Source: Proteus terrae subsp. cibarius (GTDB lineage: Bacteria; Pseudomonadota; Gammaproteobacteria; Enterobacterales; Enterobacteriaceae). Taken from it: a DNA stretch of 64,000 nt. The stretch covers positions 3,286,001-3,350,000 of the forward strand of contig NZ_CP047349.1 in the NCBI RefSeq assembly GCF_011045835.1, written 5' to 3'. Under the pieces are notes generated by a model. The model saw only the letters and a program-made list of their open reading frames with translations, was not told the DNA's origin and made no database searches. A program made the position numbers and the translations under genes. Numbering within the stretch: the stretch's first letter is position 1; the number at the start of each line of letters is the position of its first letter. Shown here in pieces: positions 37,481 through 46,459 of the stretch.

Positions 37481-37665
37481 CTGTCGTCTGGGCGTTCCTC
37501 TGGGCTAAACATCGACATGATCCGGCGCTTAATATCGCCGTCCTTGTTGACCAGCGTCTTGGTCACGAAGGCCGCGTATTCTTTGGCGTTGTCGTACCCT
37601 TTCCAGACCTCGTGGGGGTCAAGAGCGTAGGCGCAAACCCGCCCAGCGACTGGGATTCTGACCAA
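37474..37665 (-). CDS. Short orphan ORF between ISCR2 and the Tn3-like element
   Basis: 63 aa, GC-rich, ending within the ISCR2 end. Begins MVRIPVAGRVCAYALDPHEVW. No domain recognised and no clear ribosome site. Probably a fragment of a gene cut by ISCR2; low confidence that it is expressed. Confidence 0.3.
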   Translation of the reverse strand: MVRIPVAGRVCAYALDPHEVWKGYDNAKEYAAFVTKTLVNKDGDIKRRIMSMFSPEERPDDRE

Positions 37666-37685
37666 GGCGCGTTCTGTCTCAAGGT

Positions 37686-40600
37686 GGGGTTCTAGGGATT
37701 TTCCCCTCTAAAAAGACATAATCCTCTGTAGACCACACCAATAAATGGCTGCGGAGGTGGTTTACTTTCAGCTTGGAGCCTAATCATCCACTATCGGCCT
37801 TGTTATTTCGCCAATATTGGGCAATTTCCCAGTATTAGTGAAGTTATACGTTCCGCTTAAGTTGATATTTTGCCACGCAACGGGCGAAACAGCACGAGTG
37901 ATACCCGCTTTCTCTTCATCTCCTCTCGCTTCAAAGTGTCCCAGAAGATGACTCAGTATCGCGGAGTTGAAGTAGATGATCGCGTTGGCAAGCAATCTTG
38001 CGCATTCATTCCAGATAGCGATTTCAGACTCGTTTTTGCCACGGAACTGATCACCATTCACCGACGCAATGGCTCGTCTAAGGAAGTGCCATGCTTCTCC
38101 CCGGTTCAGGGCACGTTGCACATACTGCCGCAAACTGGCATCGTCGATGTAGTCAAGTAAATATTGCGCTTTAACCAGTCGATTATACTCCGTCAGAGCC
38201 TGTAATATTGGGTGTCCAGAAGGGTAACCAGACAACTTTCTTACCAGCATTGCTTGTGTCGTCCGCTTTGTCTGAAGTGACAGAACAATACGCCTGATAT
38301 CTTGCCATCCCGTTGTAATAACATTCGTTCTGATAGGCTTCTTTAGCGCCAGTATGGTGCTGCCTTGTTCACTTTCAGTCACATCAAACAGATCATTGAT
38401 GACACTACTGAACTGCGCGTATCGCGGTGCAAAACTGTAACCGCATAGATCCAGTAAGGCGAAGTTAACATGATTGACACCGTGTGTATCTGTCGAGAGT
38501 ACGTCAGGTTTGATTTCACTGCTGTTGGATTGTAACAGGTCATAAATATAGTGTGATTCGTGCTCGTTGGAACCGATGATCCGAGCATTGAGGGCGCTGT
38601 GGTTGGCCACCAGTGTCATGGCCGTGATCCCTTTGTTGGTGCCGAAATACTTAGAGGAGTACCGGGTTTTAAAGGTTTCCAGATGGGTTTCGAATTTCTG
38701 ACCATCCGCACTGGCATGCAGCTGGTCCTCCTGAATATGGTAGTGGCGGAAGATGGGTAGCGCTGCAACCGCATTATTGATCACGTCGCTGGCGTCATGC
38801 AGCGTTTCAGGCCGGATATAGTTGGCCTGCACCGTACTCAGGTGTTCATAGCTTCGATCGGAGATCTGCGCCATGCCATACACACCACGGTGAGTGGCGT
38901 TGGCAATCAGAATGGCCAGTAAATCATCCTGATGAGTGAACCCTTGTTTTTGTATCGGAAGTACATGAGTCAGACATTTCATGAACCCGGTTTCGCGCTC
39001 TACATACCGCAGTACATCCGCGATACCGACCGGTTGCATTCGCTTAAAAAAGGGATTGTTGACCAGAGATGTAGCGCTTTTGGTCGGCAGACGCCAGCGG
39101 GTACCGGTACGATTTTTCATGATCACATTTCGATTGTCTCCCTCATCAATATGGAGAGCAACGTCTTTGAGTGCACTTTCCAGCCGGTGTTGTTTCTCCT
39201 GTAACAATAACTCTGCGGGCTGTTTTAGTCTGTCCAGTGTTGATGAGGCCAGCAAGGTATCCTGCGATGTCTGGGGGATCAGGTCGTCTTCCAGTGCGCG
39301 GTATTTGGTAACATTTGGCAAATAAATGCGTCCATTCAGTCGTGAGGTTAACTGCCGGTAGAGCAGCCATTCGTAACGTTGCGGGTTAACGTTATCCTGT
39401 TTAACCAACCATGGGAGGTGCTTTTTCGGGATGAGCGACGTATCCATCGTCTTCAGTGGTCCACCGAATGCGATTTCCGTCTGCATCTGTTGAAGTTGGG
39501 CGACGACGGCTTCTGAGCCTTTACCGGCCTCACATTCAAGGCACAAGAACACCTGCCTTAACAGTTGCTCCAGGAGATTGCATTGTTCATCGTAATGTTG
39601 CCACTGGTACTCTTCCACGGTCCGTTTCTGTTTTTTCAGGTAAAGGCAGAGGGTCTGGATATCCCTGTCATTCATGACCTTCAATGCCTGTTGTCTGACT
39701 ACTGAGAAGGGTTGATTATCATCAATGTTCTCATCCACAAACAGATGCAGTAACTCTGCCGCTTTCGTGACATTGTCCGCGGCTGACTGCCAGGACAGGA
39801 ACACTGCTTGTTGTGCAAAGGTGTTGGCAGCTTCTTGTTGCTTGCGGATATGGTAAATGAACCCATCAGTTAACCGTTCCAGTGCCAGTTGTATCCGCTC
39901 TGTCAGGTGACATAGCAACCATAGATGCTGCTGTGCGCGTTTGAATCGTTTGAGTTTACTACCGTAATAGTTGATGAGCTCACCGAAGTGTTGTCGATTT
40001 TTAAGAGACAGATTAAGCCCATCGATAACGCCATTGATTTGCGTGCGCCATGGCGCTAACTGATGATAAAGGGCAAGCTCTTTTTTAAGTTCAGGTACGG
40101 TCAGACTTTTTGCACCGCCTCTGAGCTGGTTCAGGCTTAGTCCGTCATCAATGGCTGTTATGCTGTCCAGAAAGACGTGAAGTTCAGGACTGGTGAGTTG
40201 ATTAAGTTGGTGCGCCAGGTCTTTTCTGACCTGCTGCATCGCTCTGCTTATCAGTCTCTGGAGTACGGTGTACCTAGGGATAGCAATGCTGTGACTGGTT
40301 AGGAATTCAATAGCAGTATCAAAGAGGTAACGCGGCTCCAGCCAGGCATTGCCCACCTGAACAAGGTGGTCGAAAAGAGAATTGAAGTGCTGACTTTCGT
40401 CCCATTTGTGATAACCAGCAAGGTCTAATACTTTTGCGTAGAGTCGATCTTTTTGTTTTTGTGAGGGAGTGAATGGTCTGAGCCCCTTGCCGCCAAGCAG
40501 CTCTTTACTGATGAACATTAAATCCTTAGAAACCTGCGAGTAAGCGATATCTAGGATGACGGGCTTTGATTTGAAGTATCCCAAAATCGCGACAAAGTAA

Positions 40601-40898
40601 CATCTATGAGCTCTGAGACGAATTGACCGAAAAACTGCCAATTCCGCATCGTTCAGAGAAAAGTACAGACGTTGTTCTTCGATTGAAAAAATGGGTGGGG
40701 AATAAAGATCTGCCTGTTCTGCTCTCGTGAGAATAGTAATTTCGTTTTTGATGGCCATATCAGGGCTGTTCCGTATTAAATGTACGATATTTACCTAATT
40801 TGCCACACTTATAAGTAGTAACCCACCTCCGCAGCCATTTATTGGTGTGGTCTACCTGAGGATTAAGTCTTTTTAGAGGGGAAAATCCCTAGAACCCC
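37686..40898 (-). mobile_element. Complete tnpA-only Tn3-family element (3.2 kb)
   Basis: Ends are near-perfect terminal inverted repeats of about 75 bases (37686-37760 and 40823-40898), beginning GGGGTTCTAGGGATTTTCCC. It carries only a transposase, as IS1071-like elements do. The flanking 5-mers (AAGGT left, ATTGT right) do not match, so the element has been rearranged since insertion. It interrupts a second Tn3 transposase gene at the right end. Confidence 0.88.
37780..40758 (-). CDS. tnpA: Tn3-family transposase
   Basis: 992 aa, the usual length. C-terminal region contains the DDE_Tnp_Tn3 domain, with the DTHGVNHVNFALLDLCGY block and WQNINLSGTYNF near the end. Start MAIKNEITIL. N-terminal ~436 residues are duplicated at 28267-29575. 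It should be active unless point mutations are present that I cannot detect. Confidence 0.93.
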   Translation of the reverse strand: MAIKNEITILTRAEQADLYSPPIFSIEEQRLYFSLNDAELAVFRSIRLRAHRCYFVAILGYFKSKPVILDIAYSQVSKDLMFISKELLGGKGLRPFTPSQKQKDRLYAKVLDLAGYHKWDESQHFNSLFDHLVQVGNAWLEPRYLFDTAIEFLTSHSIAIPRYTVLQRLISRAMQQVRKDLAHQLNQLTSPELHVFLDSITAIDDGLSLNQLRGGAKSLTVPELKKELALYHQLAPWRTQINGVIDGLNLSLKNRQHFGELINYYGSKLKRFKRAQQHLWLLCHLTERIQLALERLTDGFIYHIRKQQEAANTFAQQAVFLSWQSAADNVTKAAELLHLFVDENIDDNQPFSVVRQQALKVMNDRDIQTLCLYLKKQKRTVEEYQWQHYDEQCNLLEQLLRQVFLCLECEAGKGSEAVVAQLQQMQTEIAFGGPLKTMDTSLIPKKHLPWLVKQDNVNPQRYEWLLYRQLTSRLNGRIYLPNVTKYRALEDDLIPQTSQDTLLASSTLDRLKQPAELLLQEKQHRLESALKDVALHIDEGDNRNVIMKNRTGTRWRLPTKSATSLVNNPFFKRMQPVGIADVLRYVERETGFMKCLTHVLPIQKQGFTHQDDLLAILIANATHRGVYGMAQISDRSYEHLSTVQANYIRPETLHDASDVINNAVAALPIFRHYHIQEDQLHASADGQKFETHLETFKTRYSSKYFGTNKGITAMTLVANHSALNARIIGSNEHESHYIYDLLQSNSSEIKPDVLSTDTHGVNHVNFALLDLCGYSFAPRYAQFSSVINDLFDVTESEQGSTILALKKPIRTNVITTGWQDIRRIVLSLQTKRTTQAMLVRKLSGYPSGHPILQALTEYNRLVKAQYLLDYIDDASLRQYVQRALNRGEAWHFLRRAIASVNGDQFRGKNESEIAIWNECARLLANAIIYFNSAILSHLLGHFEARGDEEKAGITRAVSPVAWQNINLSGTYNFTNTGKLPNIGEITRPIVDD

Positions 40899-41466
40899 AT
40901 TGTGATACTTGGTAATCATTCCCCCCACGAAATTTATTGCCATTAACTGAAGTAATAGCACGTTTTAACTGATGGTATGCTTCACCTCTGTTCAAGGCTT
41001 GCTGGACGTAATGACGCAACGTTGAATTATCAACATACTCCAAAACATAAATAGATTTAATTAAACGGTCGTACTCATGCAATGCTGACAATCTTCGGCT
41101 CTTGCCGTTACTCAACTTTCTAATGATTGTGCTTTGAGTGGTGGTTTTACGACTCAATGAACAAACAATATGCTGAATATTGTCCCATTCTTCAGCAATT
41201 AGCTTATGATTAATATCTTTCTTTAATTGAATACGGCCTCCGTTCTCTTCAGTCACTTCAAATAGCTCAAAAAACACCTTTTTCATTTTCGCGTATCGAG
41301 GGGCGAATGTGTAACCAAAGAAATCTAATATAGCGAAGTTAACATTATTGGTACCATGCGTATCGGTCGATAAGGTATTAGGCTGTATATCTGAAGAGTT
41401 GTTATAGAGTAAGTCAAAAGCAAAGTGACCTTCATATTCGTTAGCGCCAATGACTTGCGTACTCAC
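40899..41466 (-). pseudogene. Fragment of a second Tn3-family transposase
   Basis: About 189 residues from the C-terminal half of another Tn3 transposase (TQVIGANEYEGHFAFDLL, LSTDTHGTNNVNFAILDF, NRGEAYHQLKRAI). It is similar to but clearly different from the 992-aa enzyme. Cut on one side by the end of the complete element (after SQW) and on the other at about 41466. Confidence 0.85.
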
Positions 41467-41881
41467 CGGAACATGACGTGGTCAACCAAAATTGACCAAC
41501 CCAGTTAAGCTACTTTTTTCAATTTCTTCATGTCCGCCTCATATTGATTTGAAATTTCCATACTTTATCTAATTCATGTTTTTCTAAATTAGATAAAATG
41601 CAACTCAGAAATGTCCAGAAGTGAGTTGTGTGGTGTCGAGTGGAGATTGTACGATTAAGCCCCTAAGTAATTAGTCCGTCAGTCTCCCTCGGTAATCAAA
41701 TTAGTACATCTTAGCGATCAAATTGGTAAAAAATTAGACATGTAGATGAATGCCCACCTTAAAAAATAGACAGCGGGTTGGGCTGGGTGATTTTTCTGGT
41801 GTTAGACGCCAGCAACCCATGCGGCAGAATGGTTGCTCACTTACTCGTCTATTTTTAGCGGGAATTCTTAGCCAACTGTAC
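41467..41881 (+). mobile_element. Right end of the rumB insert, no intact gene
   Basis: Contains a GGTCAA-N6-TTGACC inverted repeat (41480-41497), a short C-terminal-like frame, and the right end of the insert (CCAACTGTAC ending 41881). No gene over 100 codons belongs here; the open frame from 41750 joins rumB only past 41886. Confidence 0.6.
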
Positions 41882-41886
41882 GCGCT

Positions 41887-42922
41887 GTATGCAGATTTAA
41901 GCAGTCGAGTGATGCGCACTTTGGAGGAGATGGCACCACGAGTAGAGGTTTACTCTATTGACGAAGCGTTTTTGGATTTAACCGGTATTGAGTCTGCCAT
42001 ATCTCTTGTCGAGTTCGGACAACAAGTGCGAGAGCGCATAGGCCACTGGATTGGGATCACCGTCTGTGTAGGCATTGCACCGACTAAAACACTCGCCAAA
42101 CTGGCTAACCATGCCGCCAAAAAATATCCAGCTACTCAGGGGGTTGTAGACCTGACCAATCCAGATCGGCAACGTCGATTGCTCGCATTAGTCCCGGTTG
42201 ATGATGTTTGGGGCGTTGGTAGACGGCTTTCTAAGCGTTTAAATGCGTTGGGTATCACCACAGCCTTAGATCTCGCCAATGCCTCTCCTAGAGCCATCAG
42301 AGACCAGTTTTCAGAGGTTTTAGAAAGAACCGTCAGAGAGCTCAATGGTGAGTCGTGCATTGAACTTGAAGAGATCCCGCCAACTAAGAAGCAAATCGTC
42401 TGTAGCCGTTCATTTGGCGTAAAAGTGACGCACTTTGAATTTTTAAGTGAAGCCGTATGCGAATACGCAACCCGCGCCACTGAGAAACTTCGCAAAGAAC
42501 AGCAGCAAGCCAAAGTGCTGACCGTGTTCATACGTACCAGCCCCTTTAAGGACAACGAGCCGCAGTACAGCAACTCTGCATCGGGTGAATTGCTAATCCC
42601 CAGTTGCGACACGCGGGATTTTATCGAGCTGGCCAATCACTTACTCAAGCGGATATGGAAGGATGGTTTTCGTTATGCCAAAGCGGGCGTCATGCTGTCT
42701 GACTTTTACGATCCTGGCATGTTTCAACCAGGACTATTCGATGACGTATCGACCCGCTCTAATAGCCAGCAGCTAATGTCTGTATTGGACACCATTAACC
42801 AAAGCGGTGCCGGAAAGGTTTTCTTTGCTGGACAAGGACTCAAGAAAGATTGGTCGATGAAGCGAGAGCATTTGTCTCCCGCTTATACAACACGCTGGGA
42901 CCAGTTACCGCGAGTGAAGTAG
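41887..42922 (+). pseudogene. rumB: rumB 3' part (UmuC-like), separated from its start
   Basis: Continues RumB from codon 78: EVYSIDEAFLDLTGIE (catalytic SIDE), AKLANHAAKK, and the C-terminal little-finger region up to LPRVK at 42922. An open frame runs upstream to 41750 through foreign sequence, so a short fusion might be made, but it lacks the N-terminal catalytic acids. RumB function is therefore lost. Confidence 0.93.
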
Positions 42923-42932
42923 CGCAGTTGAC

Positions 42933-43376
42933 TCAATACGCATTCACTCTGCGACGCAGCATGTTGAGCTTATCAACCTGGCGTCGAATATCACTGAAGA
43001 ATTCCTCTTTCTCCATGGCCAGCGCTAGCTCCCATTCTTTGGCCAAACCTTGGCAGTCTAAAAATGCGTATCTCAGCTTCGTCTTTGAGATACGCAGCCC
43101 CTTGCTAAAGACCACGCGTTTGCCTCGTTGACCGTGAAAACTGTTGATATACCACTCTATGCCAAAGCCATACTTAAAGTCTCTGATACGGACACCAAGC
43201 AGACCCCAGTCTTTAAAGGGCTCATTCTCTCGAACCTTGTAATGGGTAACCCAAAAGTCATCAACTTCAGCTCGTGCCAGCGCTTTTAGCCTGTCCGTTT
43301 CTTGCTGAAGTAAATCTGATACATCTGCTTTCCATTGTTCATTGACGATTTCTACCAAACCAATTTCCCCATCCAA
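42933..43376 (-). CDS. mobI: MobI, auxiliary oriT-processing protein
   Basis: 147 aa. Size, location between rumB and the oriT region and orientation match mobI of SXT, which is required for transfer and acts at oriT with TraI. Hydrophilic with a long basic C-terminal helix (FFSDIRRQVDKLNMLRRR). Convergent with rumB (10-nt gap). Confidence 0.85.
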   Translation of the reverse strand: MDGEIGLVEIVNEQWKADVSDLLQQETDRLKALARAEVDDFWVTHYKVRENEPFKDWGLLGVRIRDFKYGFGIEWYINSFHGQRGKRVVFSKGLRISKTKLRYAFLDCQGLAKEWELALAMEKEEFFSDIRRQVDKLNMLRRRVNAY

Positions 43377-43835
43377 TTAACCCCTAAAGCCAAAACCACT
43401 ATCCGTTTGGCTTTTGGATCGAAACGCCAAACGTAAAACTGCCGTCACAATCACTGTTTGGCGTCTCGATATAAATCGACTCGCTCAATCCCATACCCGA
43501 CAAGGGATACAGGCTGATTTCACTTAAAAACACCTAAAAAGACGTATCGCCATGAAGATACAAACCGTTTGGCAAGTTCAGGCCAGAATGCAAACGACGT
43601 TTGGCGTCTCAATTTTTTTGGCTAGGTCACCAGCCGCCAAACAGAGCCTATTCTCATACTTTTGCAAAAATGCAATAGGCAGATAGATGAAAGGATTTGT
43701 CACCTTTCTGCCCACCGCCAGTGCACCGAATCCTGATAATGACATTTGAGTAAACCGCCAGAGCACTTGGAAATGCCCAAGCGTGAACAGCGCGGTTGAT
43801 TGAAAACCGTTAGAGCACTTTGAGTGCACAGGAGA
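43377..43835. other. oriT: oriT region
   Basis: In SXT-type ICEs the transfer origin lies between mobI and s003. Here the region holds six GTTTGGC-type motifs in alternating orientation (43403, 43426, 43455, 43565, 43598 and 43634) and the inverted repeat GCCTATT (43646-43652) / AATAGGC (43674-43680) around TTTGCAAA. The nick site cannot be given from sequence alone. Confidence 0.75.
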
Positions 43836-43840
43836 TAAGT

Positions 43841-44815
43841 ATGTTTGTACTAGGCGTAGATATCGGTTACTCAAACCTGAAGCTGGCAATTGGCCAATCA
43901 GGTAGTGAACCGAAAACCATTATTCTACCTGCGGGTGCCGGTCCAGCGGATCGTATGCCGGAGCGTATCGGTGGAGGCGATGATGAAACTTGTTTGTATG
44001 TCTCTGTCGATAATGAGCGCTGGGCCGCTGGTGTTCCTGCTGGACGCCTTCAAGGCTGGGAACGAGAGCTTCACCCGGAATATCCCACCACAAAAACCTA
44101 TAAGGCACTTTTTCATGCCGCCTTGTTAATGGCTGAAACAGAATCCATCGATTTGGTTGTCACTGGATTACCGGTTTCCCAGTTTCATGAACCACAACGT
44201 AAGTCTGACCTTGTGCAGCGTTTAAAAGGTGTCCATCAAGTGACGCCTAAGCGCAGCATCACCGTTCATGACGTCAAAGTACTACCACAGCCTGCCGGTG
44301 CCTATATGGATCTGGTTCAAACGGGTGGTGATCTGGGCTTGATTGAAGAAGGTCGTGTCGTCGTCATTGATCCCGGCTTCTTTTCTGTTGATTGGGTTGC
44401 CCTTGAGGCCGGAGAAATTCGCTACAGCTCATCAGGAACCAGTCTTCAGGCAATGTCCGTGCTACTGGAAACCATCGATAAGCTGATTTCGGAAGATCAT
44501 GGTGCCAAAGTCGGAATGGATCGACTTGAAAAAGCCATGAGAACCGGCGACTTACAGGTCCTGCTATTTGGAGAAAAAGTCGATATTTCACCTTATCTGA
44601 ATGCTGCCATGAAAAAGGTAGCGCCTGTTGCTCTTACAGCCATGCGTCAATCCATGCGTGACGAAAGCATTAATGCGGACTTGGTATTGATCGCCGGAGG
44701 TGGAGCCTTGGCTTATAAGGAAGCGGCCAAGGAGATTTTTTCACGAAGCAAGATCATCGTGCCTGAGCAGTCTGTTTTGGCGAACGTCCGAGGCTTCTGG
44801 TTTTATGGGGCATGA
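43841..44815 (+). CDS. srpM: SrpM, actin-like ParM-type ATPase
   Basis: 324 aa from the ATG at 43841 (AGGAG 7 nt upstream). Actin-family phosphate-1 motif GVDIGYSNLK at 5-14, VIDPGFFSVD phosphate-2 and the late IAGGGALAYK adenosine motif. It corresponds to s003 of SXT, part of the srpMRC segregation system that stabilises the circular, replicating ICE. Overlaps srpR by 4 nt. Confidence 0.88.
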   Translation: MFVLGVDIGYSNLKLAIGQSGSEPKTIILPAGAGPADRMPERIGGGDDETCLYVSVDNERWAAGVPAGRLQGWERELHPEYPTTKTYKALFHAALLMAETESIDLVVTGLPVSQFHEPQRKSDLVQRLKGVHQVTPKRSITVHDVKVLPQPAGAYMDLVQTGGDLGLIEEGRVVVIDPGFFSVDWVALEAGEIRYSSSGTSLQAMSVLLETIDKLISEDHGAKVGMDRLEKAMRTGDLQVLLFGEKVDISPYLNAAMKKVAPVALTAMRQSMRDESINADLVLIAGGGALAYKEAAKEIFSRSKIIVPEQSVLANVRGFWFYGA

Positions 44816-45087
44816 TCATGAGAGTTGTCGTCAACATTCCCCCAGGGAGCCACCCAGAACTACTCAAAGAATTGGAAAAGACGCCACCACGGGAACGCGC
44901 TGAGCGTCTGCGGATGCTGGCAACCTTTGGGTTAATTCAAATGAGCCAACCCAATCTATCCACGACATCTGTACCGGTGGATGGCCTTGCACCAGATGGT
45001 GAAGTTACTTCTATGAGTACAGCGCCAGAACCCAAAGCAGAAACACGTAAACAATCATTAAAATCAAAACTAGGGCTGGGCTTATAA
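44812..45087 (+). CDS. srpR: SrpR-like DNA-binding partner of SrpM
   Basis: 91 aa, hydrophilic, in the position of s002 in SXT, overlapping srpM (ATGA). Basic C-terminus. Presumed adaptor linking a centromere (srpC) to SrpM filaments. Sequence itself shows no recognisable DNA-binding motif, so the name rests on location. Confidence 0.75.
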   Translation: MIMRVVVNIPPGSHPELLKELEKTPPRERAERLRMLATFGLIQMSQPNLSTTSVPVDGLAPDGEVTSMSTAPEPKAETRKQSLKSKLGLGL

Positions 45088-45088
45088 C

Positions 45089-46330
45089 ATGGCGTTATCA
45101 GTTAGCTGGCTCGATGCCAGGTTAAATAAAGAAGCAAAAGAAACCGTAGTAAAAGCCGACCGAGATGGGCTAAGTGCTCGGGTATCGCCCAAGGGCAAAA
45201 TTGTTTTTCAGTTTCGTTATCGGTTCGATGGCAAGCAACAGCGGGTAGACATAGGTACTTACCCCCTTATGAAGCTGGCTGAAGCCAGGAATGAGCTGGA
45301 TAGGTTAAGGGCAGTACTTGATCAAGGCCGAAACCCCAAGCTTTACCTACAGCAGGAACGGGCTAAGTATTCTGCTAATCAAAGCTTCGAATCGATTTTT
45401 CGAGACTGGATAGACTCTGCCGGTAAGCAAGGGCTAAAGGAGAAAACGTGGCACTACCAAAAACGCAGCAGTGAAATATATTTGCTGCCCCGACTTGGCA
45501 AGTATCCATTAACTGACATCACTGAATTGTCCTTGCGAAACTGTCTTCGTGAGGTTTCGGAATCGTCTCCGTCAAACACAGAGCGCCTAGTGTCTGTACT
45601 GCATAAGTTCTATGACTGGCTGATTGATGAACAAATTTTGGAAATTAACGCTGCCGCTGGGATCACAGCAAAAAAGGTTGGCGGTAAAAAAGGAAAACGA
45701 ACTCGGGTGCTAAATGACAACGAGATCAGGATACTTTGGCGCTATTTGCATGAGTCAAAAATCACTGAGAAGAATCGCATCTACATAAAACTGCTTCTCT
45801 TATTGGGAGGGCGCAAGGGCGAACTCATTCAAGCTGAAAAGCATCACTTTGACTTGCAATCTGCAATGTGGACAGTGCCCATAGAGATCCGCAAACAAGG
45901 TGAGAAAATTGGAGCGCCGATCATGCGGCCATTGATTAAGCCAGCTATTGAGCTGATTGAACTGGCGATGCAGATGAGCAAATCAACTTACTTGTTTCCC
46001 GCGAACGGACAAGAAGAGCTTGCCACAAATGGCTTTGATACCACTATTCCTAACAATGTGAAAATCTGGGCTCGCAGATCGCTTGGTATTGAGATGGAAC
46101 ACTGGTCTATGCATGATCTTCGCAGAACGATGCGAACGCGAATGTCTGCCATCACGACGCAAGAAGTTGCCGAGTTGATGATTGGCCACAGCAAAAAAGG
46201 GCTGGATGCTATCTACAACCAATATCAGTACCTGGACGAAATGCGTCATGCTTACGACGTTTGGTATCAACAACTAGAAACCATCATCGAGCCGACAGGC
46301 TTTCCATTCAACTGGCGTTTCGGACAATAA
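45089..46330 (+). CDS. int: Int, tyrosine integrase of the ICE
   Basis: 413 aa, the IntSXT length. Catalytic residues of tyrosine recombinases are visible: R242, HxxR (H342-x2-R345), H367 and Y376. N-terminal ~90 residues match the DUF4102 arm-binding domain of P4-type integrases. It catalyses exchange at prfC. Starts 1 nt after srpR. Confidence 0.95.
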   Translation: MALSVSWLDARLNKEAKETVVKADRDGLSARVSPKGKIVFQFRYRFDGKQQRVDIGTYPLMKLAEARNELDRLRAVLDQGRNPKLYLQQERAKYSANQSFESIFRDWIDSAGKQGLKEKTWHYQKRSSEIYLLPRLGKYPLTDITELSLRNCLREVSESSPSNTERLVSVLHKFYDWLIDEQILEINAAAGITAKKVGGKKGKRTRVLNDNEIRILWRYLHESKITEKNRIYIKLLLLLGGRKGELIQAEKHHFDLQSAMWTVPIEIRKQGEKIGAPIMRPLIKPAIELIELAMQMSKSTYLFPANGQEELATNGFDTTIPNNVKIWARRSLGIEMEHWSMHDLRRTMRTRMSAITTQEVAELMIGHSKKGLDAIYNQYQYLDEMRHAYDVWYQQLETIIEPTGFPFNWRFGQ

Positions 46331-46407
46331 GGGGTAGCTGAATTAAGGAAGAGACTGAGCTAGTACAAATGACCGAGTCAAGTAGTGCATTTGGCTCGGT
46401 TTAGATT

Positions 46408-46437
46408 AGTTGTTTTTCCAGTTACAAAAAAACAACT
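46408..46437. terminator. Hairpin between convergent int and the ATPase gene
   Basis: GTTGTTTTT pairs with AAAAACAAC around CCAGTTAC; with its A/T arms it can act as a bidirectional terminator. Weak evidence. Confidence 0.4.
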
Positions 46438-46459
46438 TATCGAATAATTATTATAAGTC

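Larger units (their letters stand above)
27581..41881. mobile_element. 14.3-kb multidrug resistance island inserted in rumB
   Basis: Bounded by GCGCT at both ends (27576-27580 and 41882-41886). The ends carry TACAGTTGG and its complement CCAACTGTA. Between them are remnants and copies of several mobile elements plus sul2, strA, strB and floR. Insertion of resistance clusters in rumB is a recognised feature of SXT-type ICEs. Internal direct repeats (Tn3-like 1.45 kb and ISCR2 0.52 kb) make parts prone to deletion. Confidence 0.88.

Noticed and set aside
41750-41881. Extra N-terminal residues in front of the rumB 3' part
   Set aside because: They are encoded by the insert end, and the rumB frame resumes only at 41887 after GCGCT.
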